Source: Rhodococcus sp040643435 (GTDB lineage: Bacteria; Actinomycetota; Actinomycetes; Mycobacteriales; Mycobacteriaceae). From it: 64,000 nt of DNA. Position numbers and translations under genes: made by a program. This document shows, piece after piece, positions 45,482-54,414 of this stretch; the stretch's first letter is position 1; the number at the start of each line of letters is the position of its first letter. The notes beneath the pieces were generated by a model. It saw only the letters and a program-made list of their open reading frames with translations. It made no database searches and was not told the DNA's origin. Where the stretch lies: the NCBI RefSeq assembly GCF_040643435.1, contig NZ_JBEYUH010000006.1, forward strand, positions 186,001 to 250,000, given 5' to 3'.

Positions 45482-47053
45482 ATGACCGACGAGATCCCGA
45501 AAGGAACACCCGAGTCGGTGGTGGCCCGGGCCGCCGAGCCTCCACGGGTTCCCGACTTCGAGCCGACTCTCGGTATCGAGGTTGCCCGGTCCTTCCGCGG
45601 CACACCCCGGCATCGACTGGTCGCGCTCGGCGATTCCCTGCTGCAGGGCTTCCAGAGCGGTGCGATCTACAACACCGACATCTCCGTCCCTGCGATCGTC
45701 GCGTACGAACTCGGTGCCGACTTTCGGTACCCGCGCTACGGCGGACCGGGTGGGCTCCCCTTGAACATCGAACTGCTGCTGCGCCGGATCGAACAGCGGC
45801 ACGGAACGACTCTCGAACCGTGGGAACTGCCGACGGCGCTGCTGGCGGCACGAGGATTCATGGACGAAGTGGAGGACTACTGGGAACGCGGGCCCGGTGC
45901 GGCCTTTCCGTCTGTGGGATATCTCCACAACCTCTCTTGCTTCGGCTGGGATCTGCGCGATGCGCTGCAGAAGACCGCCCGCGACTGCGCCGCCCGGATT
46001 CGGACCCCGCGCGACGATCTCGTGCGGCAACTCGTCGAGAACAACGGAGAGCGTGCTGCGCTCCATGTCTATCCGAACGGCGACGAGCGACGCCGCGACC
46101 TGACGCTGTTCGACGTCGCGGCCGAACTCGGTGCCGACCACGACGACGCCACCGACACCGGGATCGAGACCCTCCTCGTCTTCCTCGGTTCCAACAACGC
46201 GCTGCGGACGGTCACCGAACTGCGCGTCGCGTGGAGCGGCGACGACTTCCGTGACCTCGACGCGAAGCGGGCCTACACGATCTGGCGACCCGAGCATTTC
46301 GACAGTGAGTGGACCGAGGTCCTCGCACGGCTGCGCACCGTCGGCGCGCGGCACGTCGTGCTGTGCACAGTTCCGCACGTGACCATCGCGCCCATCGCCC
46401 GTGGGCTCGGGACGAAGAGCGGATCGCGGTATTTCCCCTACTACAGCCGTCCCTGGGTGGACGAACGCCGGTTCGAGGCCTCCCGCGACGAACACATCAC
46501 CGGCCCGGAAGCCCGCATGGTCGACGCCGCCATCGACCTGTTCGACGAGACGATCAGCCGCACCGTCGCCGATGCGCGTCGCGCCGGACTGGACTGGTAT
46601 CTGCTCGACACCGCGGGCATCCTCGACCGTCTGGCCGCCCGCCGCTACGTCGACGACCTCGAAGCACGACCCGCGTGGTGGCAGCCGTACGCGCTACCGC
46701 CGGCCTTGGCCGCACTCGACCCGGTGCCGGACACGCGCTTCCTGTCCGCCGACGGACGCGGCGGCCGGGCGAGCGGGGGACTGTTCTCCCTCGACGGAGT
46801 GCATCCGACAACCGTCGGCTACGGGATTCTCGCCCAAGAGGTCCTCGACGTCATGGTGCGCGCGGGTGTCGAGTTCCGAACGGCGAACGGGACGGTGAGA
46901 ACCGGAGCTGTCGCCGTGGATTTCGAGCGTCTGCTCAGGCGTGACACGCTCGTGCGCACCCCGCCGCAGAACCTCGATTCGATGCTCTCGATCCTCGGAT
47001 GGCTCGACGAGGTGCTCGACGTCTTCCGGGTGCAGTTGCGGTTGGGTCTGTGA
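45482..47053 (+). CDS. SGNH/GDSL-type hydrolase, long form
   Basis: A 523-residue SGNH hydrolase. Block I is ALGDSLLQGFQSG with the nucleophile Ser, the Asn block is FLGSNNAL, and block V is SLDGVHPTTVGYG with the Asp and His. There is no signal peptide, so it acts in the cytoplasm unless exported differently. It is more than twice the length of common SGNH esterases; a central insertion (residues about 110-230) and a long C-terminal extension are of unknown role. The ATG at 45482 follows GGAGGAGG. The acyl ester substrate is unknown. It is convergent with the next gene, 4 bases apart. Confidence 0.87.
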   Translation: MTDEIPKGTPESVVARAAEPPRVPDFEPTLGIEVARSFRGTPRHRLVALGDSLLQGFQSGAIYNTDISVPAIVAYELGADFRYPRYGGPGGLPLNIELLLRRIEQRHGTTLEPWELPTALLAARGFMDEVEDYWERGPGAAFPSVGYLHNLSCFGWDLRDALQKTARDCAARIRTPRDDLVRQLVENNGERAALHVYPNGDERRRDLTLFDVAAELGADHDDATDTGIETLLVFLGSNNALRTVTELRVAWSGDDFRDLDAKRAYTIWRPEHFDSEWTEVLARLRTVGARHVVLCTVPHVTIAPIARGLGTKSGSRYFPYYSRPWVDERRFEASRDEHITGPEARMVDAAIDLFDETISRTVADARRAGLDWYLLDTAGILDRLAARRYVDDLEARPAWWQPYALPPALAALDPVPDTRFLSADGRGGRASGGLFSLDGVHPTTVGYGILAQEVLDVMVRAGVEFRTANGTVRTGAVAVDFERLLRRDTLVRTPPQNLDSMLSILGWLDEVLDVFRVQLRLGL

Positions 47054-47057
47054 GGAA

Positions 47058-47438
47058 TCAGGTCAGATTGACGACGTGTGCGTGCGACGCCACGGCGTCC
47101 TGCATCTTCTTGCGCGACAGTGATCGCGGACCACAGGCGCATCCCGAGGGTATGGAATCATCCTCGAACTGGGTCGCTTCGAGGGTGTCCACATACTCCG
47201 AGTTGAGCGACGTGCCGTTGTGGGGAGTCGATTCGCGATCGCGGTTACCGCGACCACCGGGTCCGCTGCGAGAGACCACGACCTGACCTTCGGAAGTGTT
47301 GTACACCGCCGCTACGGTGTGGCCTTTGGGACAGCGAATCTTGAGGACGGCCTTCTCGGTGCGCTGAGGCCCGAGTTCCTTCACCGCGGCGAGTGCCAGC
47401 TTGCGACGTTCGGTCGGGGGTGTCGTGGCGATATCCAT
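47058..47438 (-). CDS. Hypothetical protein with Cys-x4-Cys-like pairs
   Basis: A 126-residue protein I do not recognise. After a helical start (RRKLALAAVKELGPQRTEKAV), IRCPKGHTVAAVYNTSEGQVVV looks like a zinc-ribbon or beta-hairpin knuckle (CPKGH). A later SGCACGPR gives two more cysteines, so a metal-binding fold is possible but unproven. ATG 47438 follows GAGGTGG. It lies 67 bases downstream of putA on the same strand and could be its last-operon gene. Confidence 0.7.
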   Translation of the reverse strand: MDIATTPPTERRKLALAAVKELGPQRTEKAVLKIRCPKGHTVAAVYNTSEGQVVVSRSGPGGRGNRDRESTPHNGTSLNSEYVDTLEATQFEDDSIPSGCACGPRSLSRKKMQDAVASHAHVVNLT

Positions 47439-47505
47439 TTTTCTATTCCACCTCACAGGGTCGGGGTTCACAGGAGATCGGCAGAAACCGATTCGGGGTT
47501 TGTTC

Positions 47506-50500
47506 TCAGATGATCTCGTCGGTGAGGTGGTTCGGTGTACCGAATCGATGTGCGGTGATCGCAACTGCCTGTTCGGCGAGGAATGGCAGCATTTCGATTC
47601 GTCCCGATTCGGTGACGGGATGGTCGAACACCGCGATATCGCATCGAGTGTCCCACTCGGCGGGGGGCTTCGCACCGATCAGGCGGACGCGGGCTACAGA
47701 GGAGGCAGCCATCCTCTCCGCCCATTCCGCATCACTTTCCACACGCACCTGATGCGCGAAACATGCTGTACAGGAATATCTTCCGAGATCGACATCGAGG
47801 GCGGACGAGATTTCGACCGGCGCACCCGCCTGCGCGGCGGCGCTGAGCACGCGCACAAGTTCGACTGGATGCCCATTTTCGCCCAGCCGAATATGAGTGC
47901 GAACAGGTTTGTACCGGAACAGGTTTCGTTCCGCGGACAGATCGCTGGCATCCTTTGCGATACCGAACTCGGATTGCCACGCCTGCTCGTCGCTTGCGAA
48001 CGCGCGGTGCAGCGCATCCTCGTCGAGTGGGCGTGCTTGCCAGGAACCGAAACCGAACAGGTAATTCGGCCCGCCTGCCTTGAAGCCTGCACCTACCGAG
48101 GACTTCTTCCATCCCCCGAAGGGCTGGCGCTGCACGACCGCGCCGGTGATACCGCGATTCACGTAAAGGTTTCCGGCTTCCACCCGCTCGAGCCACCGGG
48201 CGATCTCGTCGGAGTGCAACGAGTGCAGACCCGCGGTGAGCCCGTAGTCCACCTCGTTCTGGATGGCGATGGCCTCATCGAGATCGGCTGCGGTCATCAC
48301 TCCGAGCACAGGACCGAAGAACTCGACGAGATGTGTGCGCGACCCGCGTCGCACACCCGTGCGCACACCGGGACTCCACAGCCGTCCTTCCGCGTCGAGC
48401 CGCTGCGGTTCGACGAGCCACGACTCGCCGTCCTCGAGGCTCGTGAGTGCTTCGAGCAGCTTGCCCTGTGCCGGCTCGATCAAGGGACCCATGCGGGTCC
48501 GCGCGTCGTATGCCGGGCCGACCGGCAGCGAGCGCACCGCGTCGACGAGCTGGTCCCGGAATCGGCGGGAGGTCGCCACCGAGCCGACGAGGATCACGAG
48601 CGACGACGCCGAGCACTTCTGTCCTGCATGCCCGAAGGCCGACTGCACGACGTCGCGTACCGCCAGATCCGGATCGGCGCTCGGCGTCACCACGATCGCG
48701 TTCTTGCCACTGGTCTCGGCGAGCAGGCGCATGCCGGGGCGCAGGGCGCGGAACAACTCGGCGGTCTCGTAGGCACCGGTGAGCACCACCCGGTCGGCAC
48801 GAGTGTCCGCAACGAGTTTCGTACCCAGCGACCGTTCGTCGGCGTGGGCGAGGTGCAGGACGTCGCGGGGCACGCCCGCATCCCACATCGCCTCGGCGAG
48901 CACCGACCCGCACCGGGCCGTGAGTGTCGCGGGCTTGAGGATCACCGCAGAGCCCGAGGCCAGAGCACCGAGTGTCGACCCTGCCGGGATCGCGACCGGG
49001 AAGTTCCACGGCGGGGTCACGACCGTGAGGGTCGACGACACGAACGGCGCACCGTCGATCGCGTCGAGTTCGCGCGCCCGCTCGGCGTAGTAGCGGGCGA
49101 AGTCGATCGCCTCCGAGACCTCCGGATCGGACTGGTCGAGAGTCTTGCCGCCTTCCGCCGCCATCACCTCGATCAGGTCGGCACGGCGCGCTTCGAGCAC
49201 GCCGGCGACCTGTTCGAGGATCCGCGCGCGGTCGGCGCCGCCGAGAGCCCCCCAGGAGCGTCCCGCAGCGGTTGCCGCTACCAGCATGCGCTCGAGTTCG
49301 TCTTCGGATCCGAGGGTGTGTGCACGTACGGTGTCGACACCGAGTTTGGACGAGGGCACCCGTTCGAGGATGCGGCGCGCCCACTCCCGGTTCTGCGGCA
49401 GCGACGGATCACTGTCGGGAGTGTTCGCGAAGCCGGTCGGTGCCGGCGGTGGCGTCGGCGACGGTTCCTGCCGGTTCTGGGTGCGGTTGGGGACGGGGAC
49501 GCTCTCGTCGAGAGCGGCGACCGATGCCCGGAACCGGCGTTCCTCCCGCTCGAAAACCGTGGGATCGTCGGCGAGATCGAAGACCGCGGACATGAAGTTG
49601 TCCTGCCCGGCGCCCTCGTCGAGTCTGCGAACCAGATACGAGATGGCCACGTCGAACTCGTCGGGCCGCACCACAGGGGTGTAGAGCAACAGGCTGCCCA
49701 CATGCCGGCGCACCACCTCGGCCTGGCTCTGGGCCATGCCGAGCAGCATCTCGAAGTCGATCCCGTGTCGCGCCCCGCGTCGGCCGGCGAGCACCCAGGC
49801 GTAGGCGATATCGAAGAGATTGTGACCGGCGACCCCGATCCGCACGTTCTCGATCCGCTCGGGGTCGAAGGCGTAGTGCAGCAGGCGTTTGTAGTTGGTG
49901 TCGGTCTCCTGCTTGGTGTGCCAGGTCGCGAGGGGCCAGCCGTGCAGCGACGCGTCGACCCGTTCCATCGGCAGGTTGGCGCCTTTGACCACGCGCACCT
50001 TGATCGCCGCACCTCCACGGGCCCGCCGCGCCGCCGCCCACTGCTGCAGCCGCATCATCGTGCGCGGTGCGTCGGGGAGATAGGCCTGCAGAACGATGCC
50101 GGCCTCGAGACCTAGGAACTCGGGTCGATCCAGAAGGCTCGTGAACGCCGCGACGGTCACGTCCAGATCGTGGTACTCCTCCATGTCGAGGTTGACGAAC
50201 TTCGGGGTCGGGGAGGAGGCGGCGAGTTCGTACAGTGGCGTGAGCCGATGGACGATGTCCGAGACGGTCTCGTCGAAGGCCCACGGCGAATGCGGCGCGA
50301 CCGCAGCCGAAACCTTGAGCGAGACGTAGTCGACATCGTCCCGTGCGAGCAACGCCAGGGTGCCGTCGAAACGACGACAGGCTTCGTCGTCACCGAGTAC
50401 TGCCTCGCCGAGCAGGTTGAGATTCAACCGGGTTCCGGGGCGTCGCAACCGTGCGATTGCGCGACCCAGCGCGTCGTCGTCGGTGTCGACGACGAGGTGT

Positions 50501-50826
50501 CCCACCATCGCGCGGAGGGCTCGGCGCGCGGCGGGAACGACGAGATGCGGGAATCGGGGTCCGGCCGTTCCACCCACGCTCAGAGCCGCCCGAAGATGCA
50601 GGGGAAGGAAACCCGGTATCTTCCGGGATAATTCGGCCAATGCGTGCGCTGCGACGGTCGGATCCTCGGGGCGGATCACCTCGTCGACGAAGCGCACCGT
50701 GAAGTCGAGTCCGTGAGGGTCCGCGAGGAGATCGGCGAGATGCCGGGCCGCACGGTCGGGGGCGACATCCGACGATTCCTCCACCCACCGGCGGGCCAGG
50801 GCGACGGCATCCTCGACGATCCGCAC
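47506..50826 (-). CDS. putA: Bifunctional proline dehydrogenase / L-glutamate-5-semialdehyde dehydrogenase
   Basis: A 1106-residue fused PutA. Residues about 1-430 form the FAD proline dehydrogenase barrel (KVSAAVAPHSP, LQAYLPDAPRTM and IRVRVVKGANLPMER-type segments); residues about 490-950 are the NAD-dependent semialdehyde dehydrogenase, with catalytic cysteine C738 in HAGQKCSAS and base glutamate in LAETSGKNAIV. It oxidises proline to glutamate by substrate channelling. No N-terminal DNA-binding domain is seen, so it is not an autoregulator. GTG 50826 follows GGAGGG. M. tuberculosis has two separate genes for these activities. Confidence 0.93.
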   Translation of the reverse strand: MRIVEDAVALARRWVEESSDVAPDRAARHLADLLADPHGLDFTVRFVDEVIRPEDPTVAAHALAELSRKIPGFLPLHLRAALSVGGTAGPRFPHLVVPAARRALRAMVGHLVVDTDDDALGRAIARLRRPGTRLNLNLLGEAVLGDDEACRRFDGTLALLARDDVDYVSLKVSAAVAPHSPWAFDETVSDIVHRLTPLYELAASSPTPKFVNLDMEEYHDLDVTVAAFTSLLDRPEFLGLEAGIVLQAYLPDAPRTMMRLQQWAAARRARGGAAIKVRVVKGANLPMERVDASLHGWPLATWHTKQETDTNYKRLLHYAFDPERIENVRIGVAGHNLFDIAYAWVLAGRRGARHGIDFEMLLGMAQSQAEVVRRHVGSLLLYTPVVRPDEFDVAISYLVRRLDEGAGQDNFMSAVFDLADDPTVFEREERRFRASVAALDESVPVPNRTQNRQEPSPTPPPAPTGFANTPDSDPSLPQNREWARRILERVPSSKLGVDTVRAHTLGSEDELERMLVAATAAGRSWGALGGADRARILEQVAGVLEARRADLIEVMAAEGGKTLDQSDPEVSEAIDFARYYAERARELDAIDGAPFVSSTLTVVTPPWNFPVAIPAGSTLGALASGSAVILKPATLTARCGSVLAEAMWDAGVPRDVLHLAHADERSLGTKLVADTRADRVVLTGAYETAELFRALRPGMRLLAETSGKNAIVVTPSADPDLAVRDVVQSAFGHAGQKCSASSLVILVGSVATSRRFRDQLVDAVRSLPVGPAYDARTRMGPLIEPAQGKLLEALTSLEDGESWLVEPQRLDAEGRLWSPGVRTGVRRGSRTHLVEFFGPVLGVMTAADLDEAIAIQNEVDYGLTAGLHSLHSDEIARWLERVEAGNLYVNRGITGAVVQRQPFGGWKKSSVGAGFKAGGPNYLFGFGSWQARPLDEDALHRAFASDEQAWQSEFGIAKDASDLSAERNLFRYKPVRTHIRLGENGHPVELVRVLSAAAQAGAPVEISSALDVDLGRYSCTACFAHQVRVESDAEWAERMAASSVARVRLIGAKPPAEWDTRCDIAVFDHPVTESGRIEMLPFLAEQAVAITAHRFGTPNHLTDEII

Positions 50827-50952
50827 GACGCCCTCCGATCGACGAGTTTCGATCCTGACGCCAATCTACCCACTGAGGGCAGTTTGCGTTTGCGCTCTGC
50901 ATCTCCGGGAATACAGGGCGAAGGGGACAGTCCCGACAACGAGGAGACGAAA

Positions 50953-51789
50953 GTGAACCGTCAGGTCCGGGCGTCGCGTGGCGCGTCGCAATCCGCCGAG
51001 CGCGTCGCGCAGAACGGCGTGTTCGAGAAGTTCGCCCGTGCCGGCTACATCGGTAGCGGCATCGTGCATCTGCTCATCGGTTATCTCGCGATCCGGGTCG
51101 CGTTCGGTGGCGAGGAGCAGGAGGCTTCGCAGTCCGGCGCGATGGCCGAGCTCGCCGAACAGCCCGGAGGGAAGATCGCGTTGTGGATCGCGGTCGTGGT
51201 CTTCGTGATGATGGGTCTCTGGCGTTTCGCCGAAGGGGCCTTCGGGAAGGTCTCCGAACCGGAACCGCGTGGCGCCGACAACAAGGACGTGGTGTTCGAC
51301 CGGTTCAAAGCGTTCTGTGTGGGAGTGGTCTACTTCGCGTTCGCGTACACCGCCTTCGGTTTCGCCCGCGGAAGCGGACGGTCCAGCGGTGAGCAGAACG
51401 CCGGTCTTACTGCGAAACTGCTGCAGTCCGGCACCGGAAAGTTCGTCCTCGTCGTGGCGGGGCTCGTCATTCTCGGTGTGGGTGCGTACCACGTCTACAA
51501 GGGGGTGTCGAAGAACTTCATCGACGATCTGAAGAGCCACCCCAGTACCTTCGTGGAGCGCCTCGGTCTCGTCGGATATGTCGCGAAGGGACTCGCGATC
51601 GGTCTCGTCGGTGTGCTGGTGATCGCTGCCGTGTTCCAGGCCGACCCGCAGAAGGCCGCAGGTCTCGACGGAGCGCTGAAGACGTTGGGAGCGCAGCCTT
51701 TCGGATCGGTACTGCTCGTTCTCATGGGCATCGGGATCGCGGTCTACGGGCTCTACAGCTTCGTCATGGCGCGGAACGCCAAGATGTGA
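50953..51789 (+). CDS. DUF1206 membrane protein
   Basis: A 278-residue protein made of three tandem DUF1206 repeats, each with two helices: FARAGYIGSGIVHLLIGYLA, FCVGVVYFAFAYTAFGF and LGLVGYVAKGLAIGLVGVLV mark the starts. The G-Y-x2-K/R-G motif begins each repeat. The function is unknown. GTG 50953 follows GAGGAGA. It is divergent from putA, 126 bases apart, and is followed by a strong hairpin. Confidence 0.85.
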   Translation: MNRQVRASRGASQSAERVAQNGVFEKFARAGYIGSGIVHLLIGYLAIRVAFGGEEQEASQSGAMAELAEQPGGKIALWIAVVVFVMMGLWRFAEGAFGKVSEPEPRGADNKDVVFDRFKAFCVGVVYFAFAYTAFGFARGSGRSSGEQNAGLTAKLLQSGTGKFVLVVAGLVILGVGAYHVYKGVSKNFIDDLKSHPSTFVERLGLVGYVAKGLAIGLVGVLVIAAVFQADPQKAAGLDGALKTLGAQPFGSVLLVLMGIGIAVYGLYSFVMARNAKM

Positions 51790-51802
51790 GCCTCGGTCGG
51801 TG

Positions 51803-51842
51803 GTCTCTGCCCCTGCGGCCTTCGGGTCGCGGGGGCAGAGAC
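51803..51842 (+). terminator. Terminator hairpin after the DUF1206 gene
   Basis: GTCTCTGCCCC (51803-51813) pairs perfectly with GGGGCAGAGAC (51832-51842), with further GC pairs toward a TTCG-containing loop. Confidence 0.8.
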
Positions 51843-51870
51843 ATGTCGGGCACCTTTCGGAACACGCCTG

Positions 51871-51917
51871 GTTGACACGGCAACCAGTCTGGTTATCCTG
51901 GTAGTTGACAATGCAAC
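51871..51917 (+). promoter_or_regulatory. Promoter with three nested palindromes, VOC gene
   Basis: TTGACA (51872-51877) and TATCCT (51894-51899) are spaced 16 bases, a good -35/-10 pair. The spacer contains a perfect palindrome AACCA-GTC-TGGTT (51882-51894). GTTGACACGGCAAC (51871-51884) and GTTGACAATGCAAC (51904-51917) are a near-identical pair of GTTG-N6-CAAC palindromes 33 bases apart. A repressor sitting here would block the promoter. The promoter reads to the VOC gene at 51940. Confidence 0.6.
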
Positions 51918-51939
51918 GACCGCCGCGAGGGGTAGATCG

Positions 51940-52446
51940 ATGACCGTCGACGAGCAGCAGCGTTCGGAAGAATTCGAGCGCAGGCGTGCAGTCATCCGCG
52001 ACACCCATCTGAAGCCTGCCGGATCGCGCCCGCAGTCCTCGGCACGCGGACTGCATCACGCCGCGCTGATCAGCAGTGATGTCGAGCGGACCGTGCGGTT
52101 CTATCAGGATCTCCTCGAGTTTCCCCTGACCGAGCTCATCGAGAACCGCGACTATCCGGGCTCGTCGCATTTCTTCTTCGACATCGGCAACGGCAACCTG
52201 CTGGCCTTCTTCGACTTCCCGGGTCTCGACATAGGTCCGTACCGGGAAGTATTCGGCGGTCTGCATCACGTCGCGATCAGTGTCTCGCTGCCCGTCTGGG
52301 AGCGCCTGCGCGCCAAGCTGATAGACGCAGGGGTCGAACTCGCCGAACACAGCGAGGTATCCCTGTACTTCCGCGACCCCGACGGGGCCCGCCTCGAGCT
52401 CATCGCCGATCCCCTCGGAGAGATGTACGGATCGAAGGTTCTCTAG
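51940..52446 (+). CDS. VOC (glyoxalase/dioxygenase) superfamily protein
   Basis: A 168-residue metalloprotein of the vicinal-oxygen-chelate fold. A first beta-alpha-beta-beta-beta module starts with LHHAALISSDVERTVRFYQD (metal His) and the second with LHHVAISVSLPVW; the closing Glu is in RLELIADPL. Such proteins are ring-cleavage dioxygenases, glyoxalases or antibiotic-resistance binders; a single-module pair like this gives no firm substrate. GCGAGGGG precedes the ATG. Its tightly controlled-looking promoter suggests substrate induction. Confidence 0.85.
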   Translation: MTVDEQQRSEEFERRRAVIRDTHLKPAGSRPQSSARGLHHAALISSDVERTVRFYQDLLEFPLTELIENRDYPGSSHFFFDIGNGNLLAFFDFPGLDIGPYREVFGGLHHVAISVSLPVWERLRAKLIDAGVELAEHSEVSLYFRDPDGARLELIADPLGEMYGSKVL

Positions 52447-52460
52447 GCACGCACGACGAA

Positions 52461-52503
52461 ATCCCCGAACGCCGGCGGTGGAGTGACCGCGCGATTCGGG
52501 GAT
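52461..52503. terminator. Bidirectional terminator hairpin
   Basis: ATCCCCGAA (52461-52469) pairs with TTCGGGGAT (52495-52503), between the convergent VOC and DUF5709-like genes. Confidence 0.65.
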
Positions 52504-52524
52504 CTGCCGAACGGAACTCTTCGA

Positions 52525-52947
52525 TTACTCCACGATCGGGAAGATCGAGTCCCCGTCCTCGGGACTTCCGTCGATCTGACCGCGATTGACGCGTGAATCC
52601 TCCACGATCACCCCGTCCACCACGTCCGCCAGTTTCTCGTCCTCGGGTCCACCCGTGGTGCCGTCGTCGATCACCTCGTCGACGTCCTCGGTGAGTTCGT
52701 CCTCCGGTGTCGCCGCGACCGGTCTGTCGAGCGGCTCGGCCGGTTCCACGTCGGGCTCCTCCTCGGCGAGCCGTTGGTCGAGAGACTCGCCTTCCTGCTG
52801 TTCACGCTGGGTCGTTCCGAACTTGTCGGCTTCACTCCAGCCCTCGGGCGGCTCGACGACCTCATCGCCGTCATCGTTCCGCACTTCGTCGGCGTCGAGG
52901 CCTTCGCTGGGGCTGAGGGTCTCGCCGGGGCCGTCTTCGATGCTCAT
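52525..52947 (-). CDS. Acidic DUF5709-like protein
   Basis: A 140-residue very acidic protein (many Asp and Glu) without Cys. WSEADKFGTTQREQQEGESLDQRLAEEEPD is a characteristic segment; I recall this from the DUF5709 family of actinobacteria, function unknown. It is probably largely disordered, and could act as a stress-induced or DNA-mimic-like protein, which is speculation. ATG 52947 starts it, although no clear ribosome site precedes. Divergent from the DUF2630 gene. Confidence 0.72.
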   Translation of the reverse strand: MSIEDGPGETLSPSEGLDADEVRNDDGDEVVEPPEGWSEADKFGTTQREQQEGESLDQRLAEEEPDVEPAEPLDRPVAATPEDELTEDVDEVIDDGTTGGPEDEKLADVVDGVIVEDSRVNRGQIDGSPEDGDSIFPIVE

Positions 52948-53068
52948 GCAGGGGAGATACCCGACCGCCGGAGAGCGAAAACCGCCTGCAGTTTCACGCC
53001 GCACGGAGCAGGCTGTCTGTGCAGGCAGAACACGCCATGTAATCGAAGCGGCGGATCGAGGGACTGTC

Positions 53069-53311
53069 ATGGACGAGAACGACCTCATCCAGTACATCGA
53101 GAAGTTGGTGGACGAGGAGAAGACGTTGCGCTCGCGCACGGGCGAGGACGGTCCGAGCGGTGAGGACCTTCAGCGCTTGGGTGTGATCGAGGAACGGCTC
53201 GACCAATGCTGGGACCTGCTTCGACAGCGTCGAGCGAGGGCGGAGTTCGGTGACGATCCGGACCGGGCGCAGACCCGCCCCGCGGACGAGGTCGAGTCCT
53301 ACCGTCAGTAG
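53069..53311 (+). CDS. DUF2630 small protein
   Basis: An 80-residue charged protein, MDENDLIQYIEKLVDEEKTL, then GEDLQRLGVIEERLDQCWDLLRQRRA: two amphipathic helices likely forming a helical hairpin or coiled coil. This matches the DUF2630 family found in actinobacteria next to stress genes. GAGGGA lies 6-11 bases upstream. Function unknown. It precedes a large intergenic region leading to ahpC. Confidence 0.75.
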   Translation: MDENDLIQYIEKLVDEEKTLRSRTGEDGPSGEDLQRLGVIEERLDQCWDLLRQRRARAEFGDDPDRAQTRPADEVESYRQ

Positions 53312-53705
53312 GCAGGGCCGGCTGCGCATGCGGCGGTCGGCGCGTACCGCACGGTCTGTATCGACGCGGCGGATCCATGCTGCCCTGCGTAAGAGTGGCT
53401 GACCGGCGAGGCGGTCGAGTCTCGTCGTCATGTCGGCCGAACCGGGTCTCGACGGCCTGGAGGCGGCGAGCCGTGGGGGCCGGGTAGGTCCCGCTCGGCG
53501 TCGATGATGCGGCTCGACAGGCGAGGATGTTGTAGCAAACGTTGTGTGTTCTGTCACATCCCCGGCCGGAACAGTGTAACGAGCTGGCAAAACCAGGGGT
53601 TATAGCTCCTGCTTATCGAACTTCTAGAAAATATCGATTGGCACAATCAATCGTTCGCGGATAACGTCGAAATCGTCAACCCCATCGAGACGAGTGAGGT
53701 TCTAC
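53312..53705. promoter_or_regulatory. Intergenic region and likely peroxide-responsive ahpC promoter
   Basis: About 390 bases without a believable gene; the long minus-strand frame here has shadow composition. Near 53610-53660 it becomes A+T-rich and holds TTATCG and TATCGA segments plus an inverted repeat CGATTG (53635-53640)/CAATCG (53648-53653), and TTCTAGAA. These recall OxyR-type (TTATCG half-site) control regions of actinobacterial ahpC, but no exact match is claimed. No oxyR gene is adjacent in the window. Confidence 0.35.
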
Positions 53706-54269
53706 ATGTCGCTGATCAACAAGAAGATCAAGCCGTTCAAGGCCGAGGCTTTCAAGGACGGCGCCTTCGTGACCGTGTCCGACGAGGACATCAAGGGCAA
53801 GTGGGCGATCTTCTTCTTCTACCCCGCAGACTTCACGTTCGTCTGCCCCACCGAGCTCGGCGACCTCGCAGATCACTACGAGGAGCTCCAGAAGCTCGGC
53901 GTCGAGGTCTTCTCCGTCTCGACCGACACGCACTTCACGCACAAGGCGTGGCACGGCTCGTCGGAGACCATCGGCAAGATCAAGTACGCCATGATCGGTG
54001 ACCCGACCCTGCAGATCAGCACCAACTTCGAGGTGCTTCGCGAGGAGCAGGGCCTGGCCGACCGCGGCACCTTCCTGGTCGACCCGGACGGTGTCGTCCA
54101 GTTCACCGAGGTCACCGCAGAGGGCATCGGCCGCAACGCCGCCGAGCTCGTCCGCAAGGTCAAGGCTGCTCAGTACGTCCGCTCGCACCCGGGCGAGGTC
54201 TGCCCCGCCAAGTGGGAAGAGGGCGACGACACCCTCGCTCCGTCGCTGGAGCTCGTCGGCAAGATCTGA
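53706..54269 (+). CDS. ahpC: Alkyl hydroperoxide reductase subunit C (peroxiredoxin)
   Basis: A 187-residue 2-Cys peroxiredoxin that reduces H2O2, organic peroxides and peroxynitrite. The peroxidatic cysteine is C47 in FVCPTEL and the resolving cysteine C166 in GEVCPAKW. Length and sequence are of the E. coli/AhpF-dependent type, unlike the mycobacterial AhpC that pairs with AhpD. ATG 53706 (MSLINKKI) is chosen by homology. Its reductase AhpF lies directly downstream after a hairpin. Confidence 0.95.
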   Translation: MSLINKKIKPFKAEAFKDGAFVTVSDEDIKGKWAIFFFYPADFTFVCPTELGDLADHYEELQKLGVEVFSVSTDTHFTHKAWHGSSETIGKIKYAMIGDPTLQISTNFEVLREEQGLADRGTFLVDPDGVVQFTEVTAEGIGRNAAELVRKVKAAQYVRSHPGEVCPAKWEEGDDTLAPSLELVGKI

Positions 54270-54288
54270 TCCGTCGGCGGAATACGTT

Positions 54289-54323
54289 CCGGTGGCACGG
54301 GATCGAGATTCCCGTGCCACCGG
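54289..54323 (+). terminator. Hairpin between ahpC and ahpF
   Basis: CCGGTGGCACGGGA (54289-54302) pairs perfectly with TCCCGTGCCACCGG (54310-54323), 14 bp with a 7-base loop. It could reduce read-through or protect the ahpC mRNA 3' end, so that AhpC exceeds AhpF. No U-tract follows. Confidence 0.65.
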
Positions 54324-54414
54324 GCACCGTCCGGGTCCGCTCGGCTCGAGCTGAGAAGTTCGCCGACTCCCCATCTTTTCCGGTCACAGTTCTTCCACCT
54401 CTGGAGTAATCCTC

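Noticed and set aside
47401..50115. Plus-strand open frame of 904 codons across putA
   Set aside because: It is antisense to a complete, motif-bearing putA. High GC keeps antisense frames open; no ribosome site or domain supports it.
52994..53590. Minus-strand 198-codon frame near the DUF2630 gene
   Set aside because: Antisense of DUF2630 and then Arg-rich; no supporting start or domain.
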